NCBI GenBank assembly: GCA_049515655.1
Contig: JBEKTW010000002.1
Coordinates: 1 to 64,000 of the forward strand
Length of the DNA stretch: 64,000 nt
Source of the DNA: JBEKTW01 sp049515655
Lineage (GTDB): Bacteria > Bacteroidota > Ignavibacteria > UBA10030 > SZUA-254
Direction: 5' to 3'
The notes below the pieces were generated by a model. The model was given only the letters and a program-made list of their open reading frames with translations, ran no database searches and was not told the origin of the DNA. Positions within the stretch are counted from its first letter, which is position 1. The number at the start of each line of letters is the position of its first letter. Both the position numbers and the translations under genes were made by a program. Below, in pieces: positions 1 to 9,192 of the stretch.

Positions 1-21
1 ATTCCCCGCATCTCCACGTTC

Positions 22-54
22 AAAGCCGTCTCTGATAGTGCAGACGGCTTTTTT
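22..54 (+). terminator. Rho-independent terminator upstream of dapF
   Basis: A 10-bp perfect stem (arms 22-31 and 42-51) with a 10-nt loop runs into a T tract at 49-54. It probably ends a plus-strand transcript entering from the left edge, so dapF likely has its own promoter or lives on read-through. Confidence 0.85.
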
Positions 55-81
55 GTATTATCACTGATTAAAGATTCATAG

Positions 82-966
82 ATGTCCTCCACAACAACGG
101 CAAGTAAGTCTGTACCAATGACTTTCGTCAAGATGACAGGAGCAGGAAACGATTTTGTCCTGGTTGACAACCGTAATGCACGTCTGCTCATCGACTGGAC
201 GGTTTTTGCCCGGGCTGCATGTGATCGACGACATGGCGTGGGAGCAGACGGCTTGCTCGTCATCGAAAGAAGCTCCAGGGCCGATTTCATGATGAACTAC
301 TACAACGCCGATGGGAGTTATGGGGGAATGTGCGGTAACGGTGGCCGTTGCGCCGCGCGGTACGTCATCGAAGAGGCAAATTACCGATCCGTGCGATTCG
401 AAGCCCTCGGTTACATATACCGGGCACGAGAACTTGGCGACTCCATTTCACTTCGCATGAAGAATCCCAATCTCTTGCTGGCAAGGATGAAACTACCGTT
501 CTTCAAAACCAAAATCTTGTTCACCTGGATCGATACCGGCGCTCCGCATGCAGTGATGTTCTTGGAGGAGGTGCCGCCGCCTCTGCGCCGAAGGCTTGCG
601 CAATCGGATATCAACGCGATAGGCCGGAGTATTCGCTCACATCGGCGGTTTGCTCCGCAGGGAACCAATGTGGATTTCATAGAGTTGATAGACGATAGCA
701 CCATCTCAATGCGGACGTATGAACGCGGCGTGGAGAATGAGACGTTGGCCTGTGGAACTGGGGCAGTGGCATCAGCGGTTGTTTCGGCACAGAGATTTGG
801 CCTGCGGCCCCCGATTGCAGTCAATACGAGAAGCGGGGAAGTGCTGACGGTTTCATTCCGGCTGAAAGGGGAGAAGGTTTCCAGGGTAGACCTGACGGGA
901 AGTGCACGGAGGCTGTTTTCCGGCCGTCTGAAGTATGACGCATCCATCGGAAAAATACTTGCTTGA
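82..966 (+). CDS. dapF: Diaminopimelate epimerase
   Basis: Cytosolic enzyme that converts LL- to meso-diaminopimelate for lysine and peptidoglycan synthesis. The N-terminal MTGAGNDFV motif and both catalytic cysteine motifs are present: MCGNGGRC around Cys84 and ETLACGTGA around Cys224. These are the acid/base pair of this PLP-independent epimerase. At 294 aa it is slightly longer than usual because about 12 residues precede the conserved MTFVKMTG. An ATG at 118 would give the canonical N-terminus, and neither start has a clear ribosome site. It stands alone: a terminator precedes it and decayed sequence follows. I see no other lysine-pathway gene here. Confidence 0.95.
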   Translation: MSSTTTASKSVPMTFVKMTGAGNDFVLVDNRNARLLIDWTVFARAACDRRHGVGADGLLVIERSSRADFMMNYYNADGSYGGMCGNGGRCAARYVIEEANYRSVRFEALGYIYRARELGDSISLRMKNPNLLLARMKLPFFKTKILFTWIDTGAPHAVMFLEEVPPPLRRRLAQSDINAIGRSIRSHRRFAPQGTNVDFIELIDDSTISMRTYERGVENETLACGTGAVASAVVSAQRFGLRPPIAVNTRSGEVLTVSFRLKGEKVSRVDLTGSARRLFSGRLKYDASIGKILA

Positions 967-982
967 AAACCAATCGTGCACT

Positions 983-1093
983 TGAACAAAAAATCATCTC
1001 GAAGGAACTTCTGGTCCCGGGCTCTTGAAGCTTGGTTCTTCGTGAATTGGCTTCTGGTAGTTTATGGTATCTTTGAACATGTTTTCCCCCAGG
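983..1093 (+). pseudogene. Remnant of Rieske Fe-S protein N-terminus
   Basis: A short open stretch reads KKSSRRNFWSRALEAWFF followed by hydrophobic residues and a stop at 1091. A twin-arginine RR-x-F-W motif followed by one membrane segment is the typical start of a Rieske iron-sulfur protein. The cysteine/histidine cluster domain is absent. The assignment rests mainly on position directly before the cytochrome b remnant, where a Rieske gene normally sits. It could be a chance match. Confidence 0.4.
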
Positions 1094-1221
1094 ATTCGTG
1101 AACGTCTCATCGAGGAGATACGCCTACTGAGGGTCGGCGTAAAGGTAGGGACATCATTATATCGGAAGGCTAAAAGCTCGCGATCCTAAGGAGTAGATCG
1201 ATCCACATCAATGTAAATTCT

Positions 1222-1815
1222 ATCATATCGGAAATTAAGTCCCTGCTTGACGATCGCCTGGCCTTCTCTCCGGTGATTGAATTCCTGTCCCCAAAGGGAG
1301 TCCCGCAAAAGAAACATTCATTTTCGTACATCTTTGGGGGCTTCTTGCTTTTCTTCTTCGGAATCCAACTGCTCCCAGAGTTACTGCCCTGATTTACTAC
1401 GGGTCCACGTAGTACGCCATGGGTGGCCCATTTGGCTGCAAAGATGCTGGGGGAGATGGTGAATTTCTTGCTGAGGATTCTTTGGAACGATTGTTTGCTT
1501 TACATGCGACAGTGTTACCCCTTATCACTCCATTCGTTGTCCTCCTTCACTTCCTAATCTTAAACTAGCCTCACGGCCCTAGTGTCCCGATCCTGGTTAG
1601 CAGGAACGTGCCCGGGATACCGTTCTTCCGAACCATATTTATCGGGATGCGCTGTCATCGATTGCCGGCCCTGCCATACTCATATGCCTTGTAATGCTCT
1701 TTCATATGGGACTCGCTCAGAAGGCACATCCGTCGGCATCTGCTGCCGCAGGATCAAACATCAATGGTACTTTTTGCCCTTCTTGGAAACCTTGAGAATT
1801 GAGCGGGATGGAAAT
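1222..1815 (+). pseudogene. Decayed cytochrome b of a bc/b6f-type complex
   Basis: No intact frame exists, but successive pieces follow cytochrome b in order. The frame from 1222 reads LLDDRLAFSPVIEFL, then a HSFSYIFGGFLLFFFGIQLL helix, and stops at 1390. After a deletion of roughly 90 codons, AAKMLGEMVNFLLR follows. After a shift comes DSLERLFALHATVLPL with the heme-ligand-type LH and a second LLHF, stopping at 1567. Another frame gives IYRDALSSIAG and the helix ICLVMLFHMGLAQKAHPSA. A last frame gives GI.HQWYFLPFLETL, matching the family AGIKPEWYF motif. Stops, frameshifts and a deletion mark it as dead. Together with the Rieske scrap it is the remains of a quinol:cytochrome c reductase locus. 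Confidence 0.8.
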
Positions 1816-1924
1816 GACTAATAATATATATTATGTAAACTATAGTATGACGCACAATATAGCCCCATCCCTTAACAATAACATGTTTTTCCCCTCTGCC
1901 CCCCTGCTGATTTTGCTTTCCTCG

Positions 1925-2116
1925 GTTCTCTCTTGTTAGCGGATCGGCTAACATTTGCTACCATGGGCCGATCCAGTTCGAATACTTCGTTTCCCCTGAC
2001 GGGACATTTGCGTGGCATTAGTTCTCTCTTGTTAGCGGATCGGCTAACATTTGCTACCATGGGCCGATCCAGTTCGAATACTTCGTTTCCCCTGACGGGA
2101 CATTTGCGTGGCATTA
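1925..2116. repeat. Perfect 96-bp tandem duplication with alternative hairpins
   Basis: Bases 1925-2020 and 2021-2116 are identical as far as I can read. Each unit contains GTTAGC/GCTAAC (1935-1940 with 1947-1952) and an overlapping longer pair GGATCGGC/GCCGATCC (1941-1948 with 1967-1974). The two pairings are mutually exclusive. The unit length is a multiple of three and stays open in several frames, but the encoded peptides look like nothing known. It lies about 90 bp past the purL stop. Confidence 0.9.
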
Positions 2117-2205
2117 TCTGGTTGTGATCGATTGTTAGGGGTCGAATGGCGTGGTCAGGCGCAGGAACTATCCCTCCCGTGTGCTCCATTACACGTTGAG
2201 TGCTA

Positions 2206-4431
2206 TCATTCTGAGACCGGGAAGCTCCTGTAGAAGACCTTGGTAAGGTCGTCCACATTCAGGCGGATGACAGTTCCCATCGAAAACGTCTTCCGCGTAA
2301 CCTCCCCTATGACCTTGCAAGGCACATTAAATGATTTTGCCCTCCTCTCTATTTCACTTACACTAACCGGGGCTGTCGTGAGGACGATTCTCGATTGATC
2401 TTCTCCGAACAGAGGAAAGTCTGGTCTCTCGCCGAGTTCAAGATCCAGATGGGCTCCAAGCGGATTGTCCATGTAGCCGGAGAATGCAGCACACTCACTC
2501 AAAGCAACCGCAAGGCCGCCCTCGCTCAAATCATGGCATGAATGGACTATTCCGCGGCGAATCATCTCCAGGCAGGCTGTATGAAGCCCACTCTCCTTTT
2601 GTAGCTCGATATCCGGAGCATCGCCGGCTACGAGCCCATGGATCAACTTTAAATACTCGGAGGCGCCGACATGTCCTTTTGTTTCACCGAGTAGAATGAT
2701 AACATCTCCCGGGTTCTTGAAGCTTGCGGTCGTCACATGTCGCATCTGTTGAATCTCACCCAGCATCCCAATGACAGGAGTCGGATAGATCGGGCCTCCT
2801 GGGTTCTCGTTGTAGAAACTGACATTGCCGCCTGTCACCGGCGTATCGAATGCACGACAGGCGTCAGAAATACCTCTGACGGATTCCTTGAATTGCCAGA
2901 AGACTTCGGGGTTATAGGGATTCCCGAAGTTCAAACAGTTTGTGATGGCAATCGGAGTAGCTCCACTGCACACAACATTTCTCGCCGACTCAGCTACAGC
3001 GATTTGTGCCCCTTTGTATGGATTCAAGTAAACGTAACGAGGATTACAATCGGTTTTCACTGCCAGTGCCCTATGCGTCCCCTTCAACCTGATGACCGCT
3101 GCATCAGACGTATCGAAGCTCACAGTATTTGTTCGCACCATCGTGTCGTACTGTTGGACAATCCACCGGCGGGAGCAGATGTTGGGCGAACCAAGCAATT
3201 TAAGAAGAACATCATTCAAATCTTTGGGTTGAGGCAGGCTGTTCAGGTTCACTTGATGAAGCTGATCAAGATACGCCGGTCTACTGGACTCCCGATCGTA
3301 GACGGGGGCGCCTCCTCCTAGAACAAGGCTCTCTGCCGGGATGTTGGCAACGATGCGGTCATCCCTCCGAACAACCAAGTGCGAGTCGGACGTAACAATT
3401 CCTATAGGTTGACAGTGTAAATCCCATTTTTCAAAGATCCTTTTGACAGCTTCTTGATCTTTTGGTTGAACAACCATCAACATGCGCTCCTGCGATTCTG
3501 AGAGCATGATCTCAAAGTCGGACATGTCTTTTTCGCGAAGGGGCACTTTGGCCAGGTCAATGGCCATCCCGGCTTTGCCTCTGGCGCTCATTTCCGAAGT
3601 GGAACACGTAATCCCGGCTGCTCCCATATCTTGAATTCCAACCACGAAACCGGCCTGTATCGCCTCCAGGGATGCTTCCAGTAAGAGTTTCTCCGTGAAG
3701 GGATCACCGACTTGTACGCTTGGTCGGCGTTGCTCTGATTCCTTCGAGATATTCTCCGAGGCAAACGTGGCGCCATGAATTCCATCTCTCCCTGTCGAAG
3801 AACCAACGATCATGACGATATTGCCTTCACCAATAGCTTTACCCGTAGCGATGTGAGCATGTTTTACTACACCGACTGCCATCACATTGATTAAAGGATT
3901 CTCGGCATAACATTCATCAAAATAAACCTCGCCCGCTACCGTTGGCACGCCGAAGCTGTTCCCATAGTCGGCGATTCCTCGAACGACTCCTTTGAGGAGA
4001 TATTGAGTTCGCGGTTGCCGCGGATCACCGAATCGCAGTGAATTCAATGCGGCTACGGGTCGTGCTCCCATGGTGAAAATGTCTCTCATGATCCCGCCTA
4101 CGCCTGTGGCGGCCCCCTGGTAGGGTTCGACTGCCGAGGGGTGATTGTGGCTTTCAAGTTTGAAGGCAACGGCCATTCCATTCCCGATATCCACGAGGCC
4201 CGCATTCTCTTCACCGGCGCTCACAAGCAGGCGTTTTCCACTACGTGGCAGCTTCTTGAGCTCTGAGATGGAATTCTTATAGCTACAGTGTTCGCTCCAC
4301 ATGACGCTGTACATGCTCAACTCTGTGTAGTTCGGTTGTCGGCCAAGGATCTGAACGATACGGGCGAACTCATCCTTTGAAAGTCCGAGGTCTAGCGCCT
4401 TCTGCTGCATTTCATTCTGTGGAATGTTCAT
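2206..4431 (-). CDS. purL: Phosphoribosylformylglycinamidine synthase, small-type PurL
   Basis: Converts FGAR to FGAM in de novo purine synthesis using ATP and glutamine-derived ammonia. At 741 aa it is the short form that works with separate PurQ (glutaminase) and PurS; neither gene is in this window. The AIR-synthase-type motifs are visible: EHCSYKNS at residues 47-54, ESHNHPSAVEPYQGAATGVGG near 93, and a second half with NCLNFGNP and TGGNVSFYNE. The ATG at 4431 begins a typical short-PurL N-terminus. About 130 bp separate it from the mutS2 operon upstream, so it may be the operon's last gene or have its own promoter. Confidence 0.96.
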   Translation of the reverse strand: MNIPQNEMQQKALDLGLSKDEFARIVQILGRQPNYTELSMYSVMWSEHCSYKNSISELKKLPRSGKRLLVSAGEENAGLVDIGNGMAVAFKLESHNHPSAVEPYQGAATGVGGIMRDIFTMGARPVAALNSLRFGDPRQPRTQYLLKGVVRGIADYGNSFGVPTVAGEVYFDECYAENPLINVMAVGVVKHAHIATGKAIGEGNIVMIVGSSTGRDGIHGATFASENISKESEQRRPSVQVGDPFTEKLLLEASLEAIQAGFVVGIQDMGAAGITCSTSEMSARGKAGMAIDLAKVPLREKDMSDFEIMLSESQERMLMVVQPKDQEAVKRIFEKWDLHCQPIGIVTSDSHLVVRRDDRIVANIPAESLVLGGGAPVYDRESSRPAYLDQLHQVNLNSLPQPKDLNDVLLKLLGSPNICSRRWIVQQYDTMVRTNTVSFDTSDAAVIRLKGTHRALAVKTDCNPRYVYLNPYKGAQIAVAESARNVVCSGATPIAITNCLNFGNPYNPEVFWQFKESVRGISDACRAFDTPVTGGNVSFYNENPGGPIYPTPVIGMLGEIQQMRHVTTASFKNPGDVIILLGETKGHVGASEYLKLIHGLVAGDAPDIELQKESGLHTACLEMIRRGIVHSCHDLSEGGLAVALSECAAFSGYMDNPLGAHLDLELGERPDFPLFGEDQSRIVLTTAPVSVSEIERRAKSFNVPCKVIGEVTRKTFSMGTVIRLNVDDLTKVFYRSFPVSE

Positions 4432-4565
4432 TCAACGTAACACTGATTGGTTTGGCAGCGAGTTTAAATAAACAAATCATGAAAATGAGATTGCTTATTT
4501 GAGAATAATTTCTTGAGAGGAAGGCTTCAAGTGAAATTACGATATAATTTCTGACAGCAACGGGG

Positions 4566-6914
4566 TCAGGTGAGTTCCACCACGGTCACGCCCGCCCCTC
4601 CCTCATTCCATTCGCCTAATCGAAATGCCTTAACCGAAGGGTTCTTCTTCAGATATTCTCCCACTCTCTTCCTGAGTGCGCCAGTTCCTTTTCCGTGGAT
4701 GATATCCACACGATGGAGCCCGGAAATCATAGCCGAATCAAGGAATTTGTCGATTGCTTCTATTGCTTCATCGCCGTACATGCCGCGCAGATCGATTTCA
4801 CGTTTTGCCGTTGCCGTTTCCAGGGCGCTTGCCTGGGCGGGGGCAACCATTGTCGGACCAGTCGCCGGTTCCAACTCTCTCCTATCGACCTTCACCTTGA
4901 TTCCCCCCATCAACACCGTGTAATCTCCTTCATTGGTTTCTTCAATTATTTCGCCGATGCTGTTGGTTTGTCGCAATTTAACTAAAGTTCCTATAGTAAA
5001 TTCTCGTATAGATGTTTCAGTCGGTTCAAGCTCTTGTCTGAACGATTCTACCTCTGCAGCCAGGTCCTTGATTTCCTGCTTTGCGGCCTTTATTGCTTCC
5101 TTCCCGGCTCCCTGTTCCTTAATCATTTGAATGGCAGCCTCGATCGCTGAATTCGCTTTCAAAATGATTGCCGTGGCTTCATTCGCAGCCTTCAATTTAA
5201 TGCTCTTGAGTTCCTTTTCTAACGTACTTATCTGATTCTGATAATGTGTAATCAACGCATTGAGCTGGAGTTTTTCCGTTCTGACGAGCTCCAGGTCGCT
5301 TGCGAGTTTCTGCGATTGGCGCTCGAGCTCAAGTATCAAATTTTCAAAACTGTTTGCACCACTTCCCCGCATCTGTTTGGCTCGATCCGTGATTGTCCGC
5401 GGTACGGACATGCGTTCCGCCATCTCAATAGCATAGCTGCTCCCAGGTAATCCGATTCGAAAATGATATGTCGGCAAGAGGGTGGATTGGTCGAATTCCA
5501 TCGCGGCGTTTTCAATCCCGGGAGTCTCGTAGGCGAAAGTCTTCAGGGAGCCGTGGTGCGTTGTCGCCACGGTCACGCAGCCGATCGCGGTTAATGATTC
5601 AAGAACGGCTGCAGCCAGCGACGATCCCTCGACCGGGTCGGTGCCGGACCCTATCTCATCCAGCAAGATGAGGGACGTTTTCGTTGCATTATGAAGGACT
5701 TCCTTCAAGTTCTTTAAATGAGAACTGAAGCTGCTGAGGTCGTCTTCGATCGACTGCTCGTCGCCGATATCAACAAAGAGCTCGCTAAACACCGGGAGCT
5801 CGCTTTCTGCGGAGGCCGGGATGTGACATCCTGATTGCATGAGGACGTTCAGGATGCCTATTGTTTTGAGCGCTACGCTCTTGCCACCGGCATTCGGACC
5901 GGTAATGATGATCGTTCTCGTAGGGCTCGTGAGTTCGACATCCAACGGAACGACCTCTTCCCTTTTATGTCTCTGGAGAAGAAGCGGGTGGCGTGCTCCC
6001 ATGAGATGCAGATGTCCGTCAGATTTGATGATTGGCTCCGCTCCCAATACTTCGATCGAATACTTCGCTTTGGCGGCGATGAAGTCCAGAAAGCTAAGAC
6101 TCTGAAGGTTCTCACTTAGCGCCTCCCGGGCATCGCGAACCTGTTGGGTCAACTCTCTTAGAATTCTCTCAATTTCACGCTGTTCCTGGAACTGAAGGGT
6201 TCTCAGGTCGTTATTCGATTCCAGCGTTTCGGACGGCTCGATGAAGACCGTCGCCCCGCTTGACGAGGAGCTATGAATGAATCCCGGAACGCGATTCTTG
6301 TACTCCGTCCTCACCGGCACCACCATCCTACCGTCCCTTGTGGTGATGATCTCCTCCTGCACCCACTCTTTCCCTACCAATGATTTGAGGATGCTCTCCA
6401 ACTGGGCGCGTAACTGGTCCTTCTTCTCCACGATCCGCTTCCTGATCCTCGCCAGGTCCTTTGTTGCATTGTCTTTGACAACCCCGTCATCATCAATGGC
6501 CTCGCGTATGTTATACTCGAGAACCTTGTGAACCTGTACTCTCTGAATTCTGGAATGCAGGAGCGGATATTTATCCTTTTTTTGCTTGAAGTATGAGGTC
6601 ACTTTTTTGGATGTCTCAAGAAGAAGTTGGATTTTATGAAGTTCTTCGGGAGGAAGGACAAAATTCTCGATAGAGGAATGATGCAAACTGACGCGAACAT
6701 CCGGCACATGATCGAGCGGGGGGTACTCATGCTCTTCCAGAAGGCGCTTCATTTCCGAAACGAGCGCGAGACTCGCACGGATTTCCTCGATGGATGTGAA
6801 AGGGGTGAGCTGTTGAATGAGCTCTTTCCCGAGCGGTGAAGACGCGTACCGCTGAATGTGGTTCTTTAGTTTGTCAAATTCAAGCTTTGAAAACGAATTT
6901 AGGAACTCTCGCAT
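4566..6914 (-). CDS. mutS2: Endonuclease MutS2 / ribosome-rescue ATPase
   Basis: A 782-aa protein of the MutS2 family, normal length. A clamp/lever region precedes the ATPase core. The core has Walker A GPNAGGKS (about 339-346) and Walker B LILLDEIGSGTDP (about residue 418). A long coiled coil follows, and a C-terminal Smr domain ends in HGKGTGALR and a Gly-rich motif. The MutS1 mismatch-recognition domain is absent, as expected. Known members suppress recombination or split collided ribosomes, so the role here is inferred. It follows cvpA by 13 bp, an order common in Bacteroidota and Firmicutes. Confidence 0.95.
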   Translation of the reverse strand: MREFLNSFSKLEFDKLKNHIQRYASSPLGKELIQQLTPFTSIEEIRASLALVSEMKRLLEEHEYPPLDHVPDVRVSLHHSSIENFVLPPEELHKIQLLLETSKKVTSYFKQKKDKYPLLHSRIQRVQVHKVLEYNIREAIDDDGVVKDNATKDLARIRKRIVEKKDQLRAQLESILKSLVGKEWVQEEIITTRDGRMVVPVRTEYKNRVPGFIHSSSSSGATVFIEPSETLESNNDLRTLQFQEQREIERILRELTQQVRDAREALSENLQSLSFLDFIAAKAKYSIEVLGAEPIIKSDGHLHLMGARHPLLLQRHKREEVVPLDVELTSPTRTIIITGPNAGGKSVALKTIGILNVLMQSGCHIPASAESELPVFSELFVDIGDEQSIEDDLSSFSSHLKNLKEVLHNATKTSLILLDEIGSGTDPVEGSSLAAAVLESLTAIGCVTVATTHHGSLKTFAYETPGIENAAMEFDQSTLLPTYHFRIGLPGSSYAIEMAERMSVPRTITDRAKQMRGSGANSFENLILELERQSQKLASDLELVRTEKLQLNALITHYQNQISTLEKELKSIKLKAANEATAIILKANSAIEAAIQMIKEQGAGKEAIKAAKQEIKDLAAEVESFRQELEPTETSIREFTIGTLVKLRQTNSIGEIIEETNEGDYTVLMGGIKVKVDRRELEPATGPTMVAPAQASALETATAKREIDLRGMYGDEAIEAIDKFLDSAMISGLHRVDIIHGKGTGALRKRVGEYLKKNPSVKAFRLGEWNEGGAGVTVVELT

Positions 6915-6927
6915 GCAATGAATGCTG

Positions 6928-7461
6928 TTATGGAATATGCAGATGTTGGAAATGACGCTTCAATTGGTTGTGAAAATCCTCCGAGTCAGGCGCCCACATC
7001 ATCGAATAATCGAACACCGCCGGTGCGATTTCGACGAGTGGACGGTACAGAAGCGACTCCTGTTGCATCTTCTGTGGTGGATAATCTACAACGAGCAGAA
7101 GAATCAGCACCAGGCTTGTTGCGAGCGTGCCCTCAATCGCTCCAACAAATGCGCCGAAAACCTTCGACCAGAACTTGGGCGTGTCGTGGATAGCTCTGCT
7201 CTTGATCCATCGGTAGATCAGATTCTCCAAGCCTACGAAAATGAAAACCACAAGGAAGAATCCCACGGCAATCGACAACTCTCTCGGCAAGTGGAGACCA
7301 TGGTAGATCCAGTTCCCGACTTTTGCCATCGATTTTACCGCAACAACAAATCCGACTACAAATGCCGCAAACCCAAGGGTCTTTTTGAGGAAGCCATCCC
7401 GATACCCGAGGATCACGAACGGAACAAAGTAAACTAGAATAGCCAGATCTACAAGATTCAT
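6928..7461 (-). CDS. CvpA family membrane protein
   Basis: A 177-aa integral membrane protein with four hydrophobic segments in the first 130 residues: VDLAILVYFVPFVILGY, the following Gly/Val helix, a Leu/Val/Phe helix, and LATSLVLILLLVVDYPP. It matches the CvpA/colicin V production family in length and topology. The exact function is unsettled; members affect envelope integrity and bile or colicin export. It sits 3 bp after the YqeY-like gene and 13 bp before mutS2, so all three are almost certainly co-transcribed. The charged, His-rich tail (RHFQHLHIP) is an oddity. Confidence 0.88.
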   Translation of the reverse strand: MNLVDLAILVYFVPFVILGYRDGFLKKTLGFAAFVVGFVVAVKSMAKVGNWIYHGLHLPRELSIAVGFFLVVFIFVGLENLIYRWIKSRAIHDTPKFWSKVFGAFVGAIEGTLATSLVLILLLVVDYPPQKMQQESLLYRPLVEIAPAVFDYSMMWAPDSEDFHNQLKRHFQHLHIP

Positions 7462-7464
7462 CGA

Positions 7465-7917
7465 CTACGTTCCTAAGATTTTTTTCACAATCTCTTGGAT
7501 AAGTTTGCCGTCGGCTTTACCTCTGAGTTCCTTCATGACAACCGACATCACTTTGCCAAAATCCTTTGCAGATGTAGCTTGGAGCTCTTCGATTTTTTTC
7601 TGTATGAGCGCTTCAACTTCCTGCACCGTCAATTGCTTGGGTAGGTATTCCTGGATGATGGCCAGTTCTTGCTGCTCTTGGATGGCCATTTCGGTTTTGC
7701 CGTGTTGCTGATAAACTTCGATTGCCTCCTTACGCTTCTTGGAGGCGGCCGTGAGCACGGTGATCTCGTCTTCCAAAGTAATGTCGCCCGATGGTCGCCT
7801 CTCTACCCTCTTTTCCAGTAGTTGGGCGCGGATCATGCGCAAGGTTTCCAGCCGGAGTTTTTCACCGGACTTCATTGCCTTCTTCATGTCCTCAGATATT
7901 TTGTCCATTAATGTCAT
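7465..7917 (-). CDS. GatB/YqeY domain protein
   Basis: A 150-aa cytosolic protein made of the helical YqeY domain, resembling the C-terminus of GatB, the subunit of the amidotransferase that amidates misacylated tRNA. It shows the conserved features: N-terminal KISEDMKKAMKSGEKLRLETLRM, a central KRKEAIEVYQQHGK, EYLPKQL, and the C-terminal GKVMSVVMKELRGKADG. The stand-alone family has an inferred tRNA-related role but no firmly known activity. It lies between an SDR gene (12 bp) and cvpA (3 bp), inside one operon. Confidence 0.92.
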   Translation of the reverse strand: MTLMDKISEDMKKAMKSGEKLRLETLRMIRAQLLEKRVERRPSGDITLEDEITVLTAASKKRKEAIEVYQQHGKTEMAIQEQQELAIIQEYLPKQLTVQEVEALIQKKIEELQATSAKDFGKVMSVVMKELRGKADGKLIQEIVKKILGT

Positions 7918-7929
7918 GCCCAGGCTCCT

Positions 7930-8640
7930 TTACGACAATCCACCGAAGATTGGAATGCATGCACCGTTGATGGATTGAGCTTTGTCCGAACAGAGAAAGA
8001 GAATGGTTTCGGCAATTTCCTCGGGGGTGACCCATTTCGATACGTCTTCCTTCCCCATGGATCGTAGGTTCGCATCAGTCTTGATGATACTGGGAGCAAT
8101 GGCATTAGCCGTGATACCCGTCCCTTTCAACTCCTCTCCGAGTACCTGCGTCAGCACAATGACACCCGATTTTGAAACAGCATACGCTGCCCTTCCTGCA
8201 GAGGGTTTGAGCGCAGGCATTGCCGACATGCTTATAATTCTCCCGTACGAACTGTTGCCCAATCTCTTAAGAAATTCTCTTGCACACAGAAAGACCGATT
8301 TGAGATTCAGTTCCATCATGCGGTCCCAATCGTCCTCTTTCAGGTTCCGCAGTTCACAAGAAGGCAAGAAACCGCCGACAATATTGATCAGAATATCGAC
8401 CCGCCCGAATTTTCTTGTCACATCCCGGAATAGGGCAACGACGTCCGTTTCTTCCGTGACGTTTGCATGAACGGGATATACATTTCTTTTGAAAATAAGT
8501 GAGCGACGCTGTAATTCCTGCCGGGAGATATAAGAAACTGCAATGTTGGCTCCTCCCCGGATAAATCGTCTGGCCACAACTGTCCCCAGTGCTCCCGTTC
8601 CACCCGTTATAAGAACAGTTCTTTTCATGATAGTCTTCAT
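7930..8640 (-). CDS. SDR family oxidoreductase (FabG-like)
   Basis: Short-chain dehydrogenase/reductase with the nucleotide-binding TGGTGALG near the N-terminus, NIVGG where NNAG is usual, and the catalytic YAVSK preceded by a Ser. The C-terminus SINGACIPIFGG is typical of classical SDRs. The ATG at 8640 gives a short leader before MKRTVLITGG; an ATG at 8628 is equally plausible, and a start further upstream would add an unlikely extension. The substrate cannot be told from sequence. It heads the operon with yqeY, cvpA and mutS2, which does not reveal a pathway. Confidence 0.88.
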   Translation of the reverse strand: MKTIMKRTVLITGGTGALGTVVARRFIRGGANIAVSYISRQELQRRSLIFKRNVYPVHANVTEETDVVALFRDVTRKFGRVDILINIVGGFLPSCELRNLKEDDWDRMMELNLKSVFLCAREFLKRLGNSSYGRIISMSAMPALKPSAGRAAYAVSKSGVIVLTQVLGEELKGTGITANAIAPSIIKTDANLRSMGKEDVSKWVTPEEIAETILFLCSDKAQSINGACIPIFGGLS

Positions 8641-8793
8641 CAAAACTTCAAGCAGAAATATATCATATTGCACGAATAATTCCAACAATCAGAGGTCATC
8701 CGTATGTTTTCCATCACAGCATGCTCAATGGAATCAATTTCACGGGCGATTTGTTGTAAATTCACATAAGAATCGTTACATTTACAGTCACGT

Positions 8794-9138
8794 ATGAATC
8801 GAATCCCGCAAATCATTGTCGTTTGGCTGATTATAGCAAGTTATAGCACGACCATGCCGGTACTTTCGATTTTCCATACGCATGACGTGAGCGGTGGCCC
8901 GAACGCCGCCGTTTTCAAGAGTGCCCCGGATGGAACCCTCAACAAACACCACATGGCATTCTGCGCCGTATGCTTCAGAATCAACTCAACTCAAACCTAT
9001 CACACGTCCCCAGAGAGATTCGGGAAAGTGGACGCACAGGTTGAGGTTGTAGTTCACACTCCCGCGGGCTCTCTCCACTCGACAGACTACACTCTTACTC
9101 ATAACCGCGCACCTCCTTCCGCCGATACACTTGTTTGA
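8794..9138 (+). CDS. Small secreted His/Cys protein at head of metal-uptake operon
   Basis: A 114-aa protein with a hydrophobic N-terminal signal or anchor segment (PQIIVVWLIIASYS), then a HTHD motif, HHMAFCAVC, and a polar tail. The arrangement resembles small DUF2946-type proteins found beside metal transporters, but I cannot confirm the family. His and Cys pairs suggest binding of Zn, Mn or Cu on the outer side of the inner membrane. It lies 54 bp before an outer-membrane protein gene and the ZnuA-like gene, so it probably belongs to the same metal-uptake operon. Function is inferred from composition and context. Confidence 0.65.
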   Translation: MNRIPQIIVVWLIIASYSTTMPVLSIFHTHDVSGGPNAAVFKSAPDGTLNKHHMAFCAVCFRINSTQTYHTSPERFGKVDAQVEVVVHTPAGSLHSTDYTLTHNRAPPSADTLV

Positions 9139-9192
9139 TAGACTTGCCGGAGACAGTTCGGCAAATTTTTTCACAAGGTATGGAGAAGGTTC

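Noticed and set aside
1925..2116. CRISPR array
   Set aside because: Only two adjoining identical 96-bp units, with no short repeats alternating with unique spacers and no cas genes.
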